DNA of 64,000 bases from Setophaga petechia. Lineage: Eukaryota; Chordata; Aves; Passeriformes; Parulidae. The stretch's first letter is position 1, and each line of letters opens with the position of its first letter. The translations under genes were made by a program, and so were the position numbers. Location: positions 1,188,001 through 1,252,000 of the forward strand of contig JANCRA010000010.1 in the NCBI GenBank assembly GCA_024362935.1, written 5' to 3'. A model generated the notes under the pieces. That model ran no database searches, was not told the DNA's origin, and saw nothing but the letters and a program-made list of their open reading frames with translations. Positions 20,683-32,980 of this stretch are shown one piece after another.

Positions 20683-23256
20683 TTAATACTTGAAAGGAAG
20701 GCGTCTTAGACAACTTTCTTTTTCTTGTTACAGAACACACTGCAGCCCTCTGTTCAACTTCTAGAACACGATAGGAGATGTTTAGTGAGCAAGAAGGTTT
20801 TCTCCTTGGGAGACATAGTGAAAAAGCTATTTGCTTAGATGTAGGTGACAAGAAACACTTACTGCAGTGCATTCAAAAGCTAACTGCTACACAGCACTGG
20901 GATTGTGTTAGCAGCCTGCAAAGTGCTAGAAAACAGTACTTTCCCACTCTCTTGCCTTTCCCTTCACATTAATACTTGAAAGGAAGGCGTCTTAGACAAC
21001 TTTGTTTTACATTTTGCAAAACACACTGCAGCCCTCTGTGCAACTTCTACAACACGATGGAAGTTGTTTAGTGAGCAGCAACGTTTTCCCCATGCGAAAC
21101 AAAGGGAAAAAGCTATTTGCTCAGATGTAGGTATCAAGAAACACTTACTGCCGTGCACTGACAAGCTAATTGCTACACAGCACTGCGATTGTGTTAGCAG
21201 CTTGTAAAGTGCTAGAAAACAGTACTTTCCCACTCTCTTGCCTTTCCCTTCACATTAATACTTGAAAGGAAGGCGTCTTAGACAACTTTCTTTTTCTTGT
21301 TACAGAACACACTGCAGCCCTATGTTCAACTTCTACAACACGATAGGAGATGTTTAGTGAGCAAGAAGGTTTTCTCCTTGGGAGACATAGTGAAAAAGCT
21401 ATTTGCTTAGATGTAGGTGACAAGAAACACTTACTGCAGTGCATTCAAAAGCTAACTGCTACACAGCACTGGGATTGTGTTAGCAGCCTGCAAAGTGCTA
21501 GAAAACAGTACTTTCCCACTCTCTTGCCTTTCCCTTCACATTAATACTTGAAAGGAAGGCATCTTAGACAACTTTCTTTTTCTTGTGTCAAAAAACTCTG
21601 CAGCCCTCTCTGCCAGATCTACAACACGATGGAAGTTGTTTAGTGAGCAGGAAGGTTTTCTCCTTGCGAGACATAGTGAAAAAGCTATTTGCTTAGATGT
21701 AGGTGACAAGAAACACTTACTGCAGTGCACTGAAAAGCTAACTGCTCCACAGCACTAGTACTGTGTTAGCAGCTTGCAAAGTGCTAAAAAACAGTACTTT
21801 CCCACTCTCTTGCCTTTCCCTTCACATTAATACTTGAAAGGAAGGCGTCTTAGACAACTTTGTTTTACATTTTGCAAAACACACTGCAGCCCTCTGTGCA
21901 ACTTCTAGAACACGATGGAAGTTGTTTAGTGAGCAGGAAGGTTTTCTCCTTGCGAGACATAGTGAAAAAGCTATTTGCTTAGATGTAGGTGACAAGAAAC
22001 ACTTACTGCAGTGCACTGAACAGCTAATTGCTACACAGAACTGGGATTGTGTTAGCAGCTCTCAAAGTGCTAGAAAACAGTACTTTCCCACTCTCTTGCC
22101 TTTCCCTTCACATTAATACTTGAAAGGAAGGCGTCTTAGACAACTTTCTTTTTCTTGTTACAGAACACACTGCAGCCCTCTGTGCAACTTCTAGAACACG
22201 ATAGGAGATGTTTAGTGAGCAGGAAGGTTTTCTCCTTGGGAGACATAGTGAAAAAGTTATTTGCTTAGATGTAGGTGACAGGAAACACTTACTGCAGTGA
22301 AGTGACAAGTTAATTGGTACACAGCACTGGGATTGTGTTAGCAGCTCTCAAAGTAATAGAAAACAGTACTTTCCCACTCTCTTGCCTTTCCCTTCACATT
22401 AATACTTGAAAGGAAGGCATCTTAGACAACTTTCTTTTTCTTGTGTCAAAAAACTCTGCAGCCCTCTCTGCAACATCTACTACACGATGGAAGTTGTTTA
22501 GTGAGCAGGAAGGTTTTCTCCTTGCGAGACATAGTGAAAAAGCTATTTGCTTAGATGTAGGTGACAAGAAACACTTACTGCAGTGCATTGAACAGCTAAT
22601 TGCTACACAGCACTGGGATTGTGTTAGGAGCTTGCAAAGTGCGAGAAAACAGTACTTTCCCACTCTCTTGCCTTTCCCTTCACATTAATACTTGAAAGGA
22701 AGGCATCTTAGACAACTTTCTTTTATATTTTGCAAAACACACTGCAGCCCTCTGTGCAACTTCTACAACACGATGGAAGTTGTTTAGTGAGCAGCAACGT
22801 TTTCCCCTTGCGAAACAAAGGGAAAAAGCTATTTGCTCAGATGTAGGTATCAAGAAACACTTACTGCCGTGCACTGACAAGCTAATTGCTACACAGCACT
22901 GGGATTGTGTTAGCAGCTTGCAAAGTGCTAGAAAACAGTACTTTCCCACTCTCTTGCCTTTCCCTACACATTAATACTTGAAAGGAAGGCGTCTTAGACA
23001 ACTTTCTTTTTCTTGTTACAGAACACACTGCAGCCCTATGTTCAACTTCTACAACACGATGGAAGTTGTTTAGTGAGCAGCAACGTTTTCCCCTTGCGAG
23101 ACAAAGTGAAAAAGCTATTTGCTCAGATGTAGGTATCAAGAAACACTTACTCCAGTGCACTGACAATCTAATTGCTACACAGCACTGCGATTGTGTTAGC
23201 AGCTTGCAAAGTGCTAGAAAACAGTACTTTCCCACTCTCTTGCCTTTCCCTACACA
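20683..23256 (+). repeat. HOR unit U9, alpha-prime 9-mer
   Basis: Order A B C D E' F' G H I. B has cttgtaaag (T for C at about 21205) and D has A instead of G at 21787. Both markers recur in U12 and U14. Confidence 0.92.
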
Positions 23257-25830
23257 TTAATACTTGAAAGGAAGGCGTCTTAGACAACTTTCTTTTTCTT
23301 GTTACAGAACACACTGCAGCCCTCTGTTCAACTTCTAGAACACGATAGGAGATGTTTAGTGAGCAAGAAGGTTTTCTCCTTGGGAGACATAGTGAAAAAG
23401 CTATTTGCTTAGATGTAGGTGACAAGAAACACTTACTGCAGTGCATTCAAAAGCTAACTGCTACACAGCACTGGGATTGTGTTAGCAGCCTGCAAAGTGC
23501 TAGAAAACAGTACTTTCCCACTCTCTTGCCTTTCCCTTCACATTAATACTTGAAAGGAAGGCGTCTTAGACAACTTTGTTTTACATTTTGCAAAACACAC
23601 TGCAGCCCTCTGTGCAACTTCTACAACACGATGGAAGTTGTTTAGTGAGCAGCAACGTTTTCCCCATGCGAAACAAAGGGAAAAAGCTATTTGCTCAGAT
23701 GTAGGTATCAAGAAACACTTACTGCCGTGCACTGACAAGCTAATTGCTACACAGCACTGCGATTGTGTTAGCAGCTTGCAAAGTGCTAGAAAACAGTACT
23801 TTCCCACTCTCTTGCCTTTCCCTTCACATTAATACTTGAAAGGAAGGCGTCTTAGACAACTTTCTTTTTCTTGTTACAGAACACACTGCAGCCCTATGTT
23901 CAACTTCTACAACACGATAGGAGATGTTTAGTGAGCAGGAAGGTTTTCTCCTTGGGAGACATAGTGAAAAAGCTATTTGCTTAGATGTAGGTGACAAGAA
24001 ACACTTACTGCAGTGCATTCAAAAGCTAACTGCTACACAGCACTGGGATTGTGTTAGCAGCCTGCAAAGTGCTAGAAAACAGTACTTTCCCACTCTCTTG
24101 CCTTTCCCTTCACATTAATACTTGAAAGGAAGGCATCTTAGACAACTTTCTTTTTCTTGTGTCAAAAAACTCTGCAGCCCTCTCTGCCAGATCTACAACA
24201 CGATGGAAGTTGTTTAGTGAGCAGGAAGGTTTTCTCCTTGCGAGACATAGTGAAAAAGCTATTTGCTTAGATGTAGGTGACAAGAAACACTTACTGCAGT
24301 GCACTGAAAAGCTAACTGCTCCACAGCACTAGTACTGTGTTAGCAGCTTGCAAAGTGCTAGAAAACAGTACTTTCCCACTCTCTTGCCTTTCCCTTCACA
24401 TTAATACTTGAAAGGAAGGCGTCTTAGACAACTTTGTTTTACATTTTGCAAAACACACTGCAGCCCTCTGTGCAACTTCTAGAACACGATGGAAGTTGTT
24501 TAGTGAGCAGGAAGGTTTTCTCCTTGCGAGACATAGTGAAAAAGCTATTTGCTTAGATGTAGGTGACAAGAAACACTTACTGCAGTGCACTGAACAGCTA
24601 ATTGCTACACAGAACTGGGATTGTGTTAGCAGCTCTCAAAGTGCTAGAAAACAGTACTTTCCCACTCTCTTGCCTTTCCCTTCACATTAATACTTGAAAG
24701 GAAGGCGTCTTAGACAACTTTCTTTTTCTTGTTACAGAACACACTGCAGCCCTCTGTGCAACTTCTAGAACACGATAGGAGATGTTTAGTGAGCAGGAAG
24801 GTTTTCTCCTTGGGAGACATAGTGAAAAAGTTATTTGCTTAGATGTAGGTGACAGGAAACACTTACTGCAGTGAAGTGACAAGTTAATTGGTACACAGCA
24901 CTGGGATTGTGTTAGCAGCTCTCAAAGTAATAGAAAACAGTACTTTCCCACTCTCTTGCCTTTCCCTTCACATTAATACTTGAAAGGAAGGCATCTTAGA
25001 CAACTTTCTTTTTCTTGTGTCAAAAAACTCTGCAGCCCTCTCTGCAACATCTACTACACGATGGAAGTTGTTTAGTGAGCAGGAAGGTTTTCTCCTTGCG
25101 AGACATAGTGAAAAAGCTATTTGCTTAGATGTAGGTGACAAGAAACACTTACTGCAGTGCATTGAACAGCTAATTGCTACACAGCACTGGGATTGTGTTA
25201 GGAGCTTGCAAAGTGCGAGAAAACAGTACTTTCCCACTCTCTTGCCTTTCCCTTCACATTAATACTTGAAAGGAAGGCATCTTAGACAACTTTCTTTTAT
25301 ATTTTGCAAAACACACTGCAGCCCTCTGTGCAACTTCTACAACACGATGGAAGTTGTTTAGTGAGCAGCAACGTTTTCCCCTTGCGAAACAAAGGGAAAA
25401 AGCTATTTGCTCAGATGTAGGTATCAAGAAACACTTACTGCCGTGCACTGACAAGCTAATTGCTACACAGCACTGGGATTGTGTTAGCAGCTTGCAAAGT
25501 GCTAGAAAACAGTACTTTCCCACTCTCTTGCCTTTCCCTACACATTAATACTTGAAAGGAAGGCGTCTTAGACAACTTTCTTTTTCTTGTTACAGAACAC
25601 ACTGCAGCCCTATGTTCAACTTCTACAACACGATGGAAGTTGTTTAGTGAGCAGCAACGTTTTCCCCTTGCGAGACAAAGTGAAAAAGCTATTTGCTCAG
25701 ATGTAGGTATCAAGAAACACTTACTCCAGTGCACTGACAATCTAATTGCTACACAGCACTGCGATTGTGTTAGCAGCTTGCAAAGTGCTAGAAAACAGTA
25801 CTTTCCCACTCTCTTGCCTTTCCCTACACA
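23257..25830 (+). repeat. HOR unit U10, alpha-prime 9-mer
   Basis: Order A B C D E' F' G H I with gcaggaagg in C, as in U3 and U7. It follows U9 directly with no beta unit between, because a 26-monomer block ending in U9 is duplicated here. Confidence 0.92.
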
Positions 25831-28118
25831 TTAATACTTGAAAGGAAGGCGTCTTAGACAACTTTCTTTTTCTTGTTACAGAACACACTGCAGCCCTCTG
25901 TTCAACTTCTAGAACACGATAGGAGATGTTTAGTGAGCAAGAAGGTTTTCTCCTTGGGAGACATAGTGAAAAAGCTATTTGCTTAGATGTAGGTGACAAG
26001 AAACACTTACTGCAGTGCATTCAAAAGCTAACTGCTACACAGCACTGGGATTGTGTTAGCAGCCTGCAAAGTGCTAGAAAACAGTACTTTCCCACTCTCT
26101 TGCCTTTCCCTTCACATTAATACTTGAAAGGAAGGCGTCTTAGACAACTTTGTTTTACATTTTGCAAAACACACTGCAGCCCTCTGTGCAACTTCTACAA
26201 CACGATGGAAGTTGTTTAGTGAGCAGCAACGTTTTCCCCTTGTGAAACAAAGGGAAAAAGCTATTTGCTCAGATGTAGGTATCAAGAAACACTTACTGCC
26301 GTGCACTGACAAGCTAATTGCTACACAGCACTGCGATTGTGTTAGCAGCTTGCAAAGTGTTAGAAAACAGTACTTACCCACTCTCTTGCCTTTCCCTTCA
26401 CATTAATACTTGAAAGGAAGGCGTCTTAGACAACTTTCTTTTTCTTGTTACAGAACACACTGCAGCCCTATGTTCAACTTCTACAACACGATAGGAGATG
26501 TTTAGTGAGCAAGAAGGTTTTCTCCTTGGGAGACATAGTGAAAAAGCTATTTGCTTAGATGTAGGTGACAAGAAACACTTACTGCAGTGCATTCAAAAGC
26601 TAACTGCTACACAGCACTGGGATTGTGTTAGCAGCCTGCAAAGTGCTAGAAAACAGTACTTTCCCACTCTCTTGCCTTTCCCTTCACATTAATACTTGAA
26701 AGGAAGGCATCTTAGACAACTTTCTTTTTCTTGTGTCAAAAAACTCTGCAGCCCTCTCTGCAACATCTACTACACGATGGAAGTTGTTTAGTGAGCAGGA
26801 AGGTTTTCTCCTTGCGAGACATAGTGAAAAAGCTATTTGCTTAGATGTAGGTGACAAGAAACACTTACTGCAGTGCACTGAAAAGCCAACTGCTCCACAG
26901 CACTAGTACTGTGTTAGCAGCTTGCAAAGTGCTAGAAAACAGTACTTTCCCACTCTCTTGCCTTTCCCTTCACATTAATACTTGAAAGGAAGGCGTCTTA
27001 GACAACTTTGTTTTACATTTTGCAAAACACACTGCAGCCCTCTGTGCAACTTCTACAACACGATGGAAGTTGTTTAGTGAGCAGCAACGTTTTCCCCTTG
27101 CGAAACAAAGGGAAAAAGCTATTTGCTCAGATGTAGGTATCAAGAAACACTTACTGCCGTGCACTGACAAGCTAATTGCTACACAGCACTGCGATTGTGT
27201 TAGCAGCTTGCAAAGTGCTAGAAAACAGTACTTTCCCACTCTCTTGCCTTTCCCTTCACATTAATACTTGAAAGGAAGGCGTCTTAGACAACTTTCTTTT
27301 TCTTGTTACAGAACACACTGCAGCCCTCTGTGCAACTTCTAGAACACGATAGGAGATGTTTAGTGAGCAGGAAGGTTTTCTCCTTGGGAGACATAGTGAA
27401 AAAGTTATTTGCTTAGATGTAGGTGACAGGAAACACTTACTGCAGTGAAGTGACAAGTTAATTGGTACACAGCACTGGGATTGTGTTAGCAGCTCTCAAA
27501 GTGATAGAAAACAGTACTTTCCCACTCTCTTGCCTTTCCCTTCACATTAATACTTGAAAGGAAGGCGTCTTAGACAACTTTCTTTTTCTTGTGTCAAAAA
27601 ACTCTGCAGCCCTCTCTGCAACATCTACAACACGATGGAAGTTGTTTAGTGAGCAGGAAGGTTTTCTCCTTGCGAGACATAGTGAAAAAGCTATTTGCTT
27701 AGATGGAGGTGACAAGAGACACTTACTGCAGTGCACTGAACAGCTAACTGCTCCACAGCACTAGTACTGTGTTAGCAGCTTGCAAAGTGCTAGAAAACAG
27801 TACTTTCCCACTCTCTTGCCTTTCCCTTCACATTAATACTTGAAAGGAAGGCGTCTTAGACAACTTTCTTTTTCTTGTTACAGAACACACTGCAGCCCTA
27901 TGTTCAACTTCTACAACACGATGGAAGTTGTTTAGTGAGCAGCAACGTTTTCCCCTTGCGAGACAAAGTGAAAAAGCTATTTGCTCAGATGTAGGTATCA
28001 AGAAACACTTACTCCAGTGCACTGACAATCTAATTGCTACACAGCACTGCGATTGTGTTAGCAGCTTGCAAAGTGCTAGAAAACAGTACTTTCCCACTCT
28101 CTTGCCTTTCCCTACACA
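25831..28118 (+). repeat. HOR unit U11, beta 8-mer with K'
   Basis: Order A B' C D' B K' L I, matching U8, its counterpart 7,436 bp upstream, at the markers examined. Confidence 0.92.
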
Positions 28119-30692
28119 TTAATACTTGAAAGGAAGGCGTCTTAGACAACTTTCTTTTTCTTGTTACAGAACACACTGCAGCCCTCTGTTCAACTTCTAG
28201 AACACGATAGGAGATGTTTAGTGAGCAAGAAGGTTTTCTCCTTGGGAGACATAGTGAAAAAGCTATTTGCTTAGATGTAGGTGACAAGAAACACTTACTG
28301 CAGTGCATTCAAAAGCTAACTGCTACACAGCACTGGGATTGTGTTAGCAGCCTGCAAAGTGCTAGAAAACAGTACTTTCCCACTCTCTTGCCTTTCCCTT
28401 CACATTAATACTTGAAAGGAAGGCGTCTTAGACAACTTTGTTTTACATTTTGCAAAACACACTGCAGCCCTCTGTGCAACTTCTACAACACGATGGAAGT
28501 TGTTTAGTGAGCAGCAACGTTTTCCCCATGCGAAACAAAGGGAAAAAGCTATTTGCTCAGATGTAGGTATCAAGAAACACTTACTGCCGTGCACTGACAA
28601 GCTAATTGCTACACAGCACTGCGATTGTGTTAGCAGCTTGTAAAGTGCTAGAAAACAGTACTTTCCCACTCTCTTGCCTTTCCCTTCACATTAATACTTG
28701 AAAGGAAGGCGTCTTAGACAACTTTCTTTTTCTTGTTACAGAACACACTGCAGCCCTATGTTCAACTTCTACAACACGATAGGAGATGTTTAGTGAGCAA
28801 GAAGGTTTTCTCCTTGGGAGACATAGTGAAAAAGCTATTTGCTTAGATGTAGGTGACAAGAAACACTTACTGCAGTGCATTCAAAAGCTAACTGCTACAC
28901 AGCACTGGGATTGTGTTAGCAGCCTGCAAAGTGCTAGAAAACAGTACTTTCCCACTCTCTTGCCTTTCCCTTCACATTAATACTTGAAAGGAAGGCATCT
29001 TAGACAACTTTCTTTTTCTTGTGTCAAAAAACTCTGCAGCCCTCTCTGCCAGATCTACAACACGATGGAAGTTGTTTAGTGAGCAGGAAGGTTTTCTCCT
29101 TGCGAGACATAGTGAAAAAGCTATTTGCTTAGATGTAGGTGACAAGAAACACTTACTGCAGTGCACTGAAAAGCTAACTGCTCCACAGCACTAGTACTGT
29201 GTTAGCAGCTTGCAAAGTGCTAAAAAACAGTACTTTCCCACTCTCTTGCCTTTCCCTTCACATTAATACTTGAAAGGAAGGCGTCTTAGACAACTTTGTT
29301 TTACATTTTGCAAAACACACTGCAGCCCTCTGTGCAACTTCTAGAACACGATGGAAGTTGTTTAGTGAGCAGGAAGGTTTTCTCCTTGCGAGACATAGTG
29401 AAAAAGCTATTTGCTTAGATGTAGGTGACAAGAAACACTTACTGCAGTGCACTGAACAGCTAATTGCTACACAGAACTGGGATTGTGTTAGCAGCTCTCA
29501 AAGTGCTAGAAAACAGTACTTTCCCACTCTCTTGCCTTTCCCTTCACATTAATACTTGAAAGGAAGGCGTCTTAGACAACTTTCTTTTTCTTGTTACAGA
29601 ACACACTGCAGCCCTCTGTGCAACTTCTAGAACACGATAGGAGATGTTTAGTGAGCAGGAAGGTTTTCTCCTTGGGAGACATAGTGAAAAAGTTATTTGC
29701 TTAGATGTAGGTGACGGGAAACACTTACTGCAGTGAAGTGACAAGTTAATTGGTACACAGCACTGGGATTGTGTTAGCAGCTCTCAAAGTAATAGAAAAC
29801 AGTACTTTCCCACTCTCTTGCCTTTCCCTTCACATTAATACTTGAAAGGAAGGCATCTTAGACAACTTTCTTTTTCTTGTGTCAAAAAACTCTGCAGCCC
29901 TCTCTGCAACATCTACTACACGATGGAAGTTGTTTAGTGAGCAGGAAGGTTTTCTCCTTGCGAGACATAGTGAAAAAGCTATTTGCTTAGATGTAGGTGA
30001 CAAGAAACACTTACTGCAGTGCATTGAACAGCTAATTGCTACACAGCACTGGGATTGTGTTAGGAGCTTGCAAAGTGCGAGAAAACAGTACTTTCCCACT
30101 CTCTTGCCTTTCCCTTCACATTAATACTTGAAAGGAAGGCATCTTAGACAACTTTCTTTTATATTTTGCAAAACACACTGCAGCCCTCTGTGCAACTTCT
30201 ACAACACGATGGAAGTTGTTTAGTGAGCAGCAACGTTTTCCCCTTGCGAAACAAAGGGAAAAAGCTATTTGCTCAGATGTAGGTATCAAGAAACACTTAC
30301 TGCCGTGCACTGACAAGCTAATTGCTACACAGCACTGGGATTGTGTTAGCAGCTTGCAAAGTGCTAGAAAACAGTACTTTCCCACTCTCTTGCCTTTCCC
30401 TACACATTAATACTTGAAAGGAAGGCGTCTTAGACAACTTTCTTTTTCTTGTTACAGAACACACTGCAGCCCTATGTTCAACTTCTACAACACGATGGAA
30501 GTTGTTTAGTGAGCAGCAACGTTTTCCCCTTGCGAGACAAAGTGAAAAAGCTATTTGCTCAGATGTAGGTATCAAGAAACACTTACTCCAGTGCACTGAC
30601 AATCTAATTGCTACACAGCACTGCGATTGTGTTAGCAGCTTGCAAAGTGCTAGAAAACAGTACTTTCCCACTCTCTTGCCTTTCCCTACACA
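28119..30692 (+). repeat. HOR unit U12, alpha-prime 9-mer
   Basis: Order A B C D E' F' G H I, with the cttgtaaag marker in B and A at 29223 in D, as in U9. F' has a private A-to-G change at 29716 (gacgggaaac). Confidence 0.92.
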
Positions 30693-32980
30693 TTAATACT
30701 TGAAAGGAAGGCGTCTTAGACAACTTTCTTTTTCTTGTTACAGAACACACTGCAGCCCTCTGTTCAACTTCTAGAACACGATAGGAGATGTTTAGTGAGC
30801 AAGAAGGTTTTCTCCTTGGGAGACATAGTGAAAAAGCTATTTGCTTAGATGTAGGTGACAAGAAACACTTACTGCAGTGCATTCAAAAGCTAACTGCTAC
30901 ACAGCACTGGGATTGTGTTAGCAGCCTGCAAAGTGCTAGAAAACAGTACTTTCCCACTCTCTTGCCTTTCCCTTCACATTAATACTTGAAAGGAAGGCGT
31001 CTTAGACAACTTTGTTTTACATTTTGCAAAACACACTGCAGCCCTCTGTGCAACTTCTACAACACGATGGAAGTTGTTTAGTGAGCAGCAACGTTTTCCC
31101 CTTGTGAAACAAAGGGAAAAAGCTATTTGCTCAGATGTAGGTATCAAGAAACACTTACTGCCGTGCACTGACAAGCTAATTGCTACACAGCACTGCGATT
31201 GTGTTAGCAGCTTGCAAAGTGTTAGAAAACAGTACTTACCCACTCTCTTGCCTTTCCCTTCACATTAATACTTGAAAGGAAGGCGTCTTAGACAACTTTC
31301 TTTTTCTTGTTACAGAACACACTGCAGCCCTATGTTCAACTTCTACAACACGATAGGAGATGTTTAGTGAGCAAGAAGGTTTTCTCCTTGGGAGACATAG
31401 TGAAAAAGCTATTTGCTTAGATGTAGGTGACAAGAAACACTTACTGCAGTGCATTCAAAAGCTAACTGCTACACAGCACTGGGATTGTGTTAGCAGCCTG
31501 CAAAGTGCTAGAAAACAGTACTTTCCCACTCTCTTGCCTTTCCCTTCACATTAATACTTGAAAGGAAGGCATCTTAGACAACTTTCTTTTTCTTGTGTCA
31601 AAAAACTCTGCAGCCCTCTCTGCAACATCTACTACACGATGGAAGTTGTTTAGTGAGCAGGAAGGTTTTCTCCTTGCGAGACATAGTGAAAAAGCTATTT
31701 GCTTAGATGTAGGTGACAAGAAACACTTACTGCAGTGCACTGAAAAGCCAACAGCTCCACAGCACTAGTACTGTGTTAGCAGCTTGCAAAGTGCTAGAAA
31801 ACAGTACTTTCCCACTCTCTTGCCTTTCCCTTCACATTAATACTTGAAAGGAAGGCGTCTTAGACAACTTTGTTTTACATTTTGCAAAACACACTGCAGC
31901 CCTCTGTGCAACTTCTACAACACGATGGAAGTTGTTTAGTGAGCAGCAACGTTTTCCCCTTGCGAAACAAAGGGAAAAAGCTATTTGCTCAGATGTAGGT
32001 ATCAAGAAACACTTACTGCCGTGCACTGACAAGCTAATTGCTACACAGCACTGCGATTGTGTTAGCAGCTTGCAAAGTGCTAGAAAACAGTACTTTCCCA
32101 CTCTCTTGCCTTTCCCTTCACATTAATACTTGAAAGGAAGGCGTCTTAGACAACTTTCTTTTTCTTGTTACAGAACACACTGCAGCCCTCTGTGCAACTT
32201 CTAGAACACGATAGGAGATGTTTAGTGAGCAGGAAGGTTTTCTCCTTGGGAGACATAGTGAAAAAGTTATTTGCTTAGATGTAGGTGACAGGAAACACTT
32301 ACTGCAGTGAAGTGACAAGTTAATTGGTACACAGCACTGGGATTGTGTTAGCAGCTCTCAAAGTGATAGAAAACAGTACTTTCCCACTCTCTTGCCTTTC
32401 CCTTCACATTAATACTTGAAAGGAAGGCGTCTTAGACAACTTTCTTTTTCTTGTGTCAAAAAACTCTGCAGCCCTCTCTGCAACATCTACAACACGATGG
32501 AAGTTGTTTAGTGAGCAGGAAGGTTTTCTCCTTGCGAGACATAGTGAAAAAGCTATTTGCTTAGATGGAGGTGACAAGAGACACTTACTGCAGTGCACTG
32601 AACAGCTAACTGCTCCACAGCACTAGTACTGTGTTAGCAGCTTGCAAAGTGCTAGAAAACAGTACTTTCCCACTCTCTTGCCTTTCCCTTCACATTAATA
32701 CTTGAAAGGAAGGCGTCTTAGACAACTTTCTTTTTCTTGTTACAGAACACACTGCAGCCCTATGTTCAACTTCTACAACACGATGGAAGTTGTTTAGTGA
32801 GCAGCAACGTTTTCCCCTTGCGAGACAAAGTGAAAAAGCTATTTGCTCAGATGTAGGTATCAAGAAACACTTACTCCAGTGCACTGACAATCTAATTGCT
32901 ACACAGCACTGCGATTGTGTTAGCAGCTTGCAAAGTGCTAGAAAACAGTACTTTCCCACTCTCTTGCCTTTCCCTACACA
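30693..32980 (+). repeat. HOR unit U13, beta 8-mer with K'
   Basis: Order A B' C D' B K' L I. D' has a private T-to-A change at 31753 (gccaacagc). Confidence 0.92.

Larger units (their letters stand above)
15821..30692 (+). repeat. Tandem duplication of a 26-monomer block (7,436 bp)
   Basis: U7-U8-U9 (15821-23256) and U10-U11-U12 (23257-30692) match unit for unit (9+8+9 monomers), including the paired markers cttgtaaag in B and A at 21787 and 29223 in D. The differences I saw are single bases at 17407 and 29716. Its first copy overlaps the second copy of the 36-monomer block, so the two duplications are nested in time. Confidence 0.87.
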
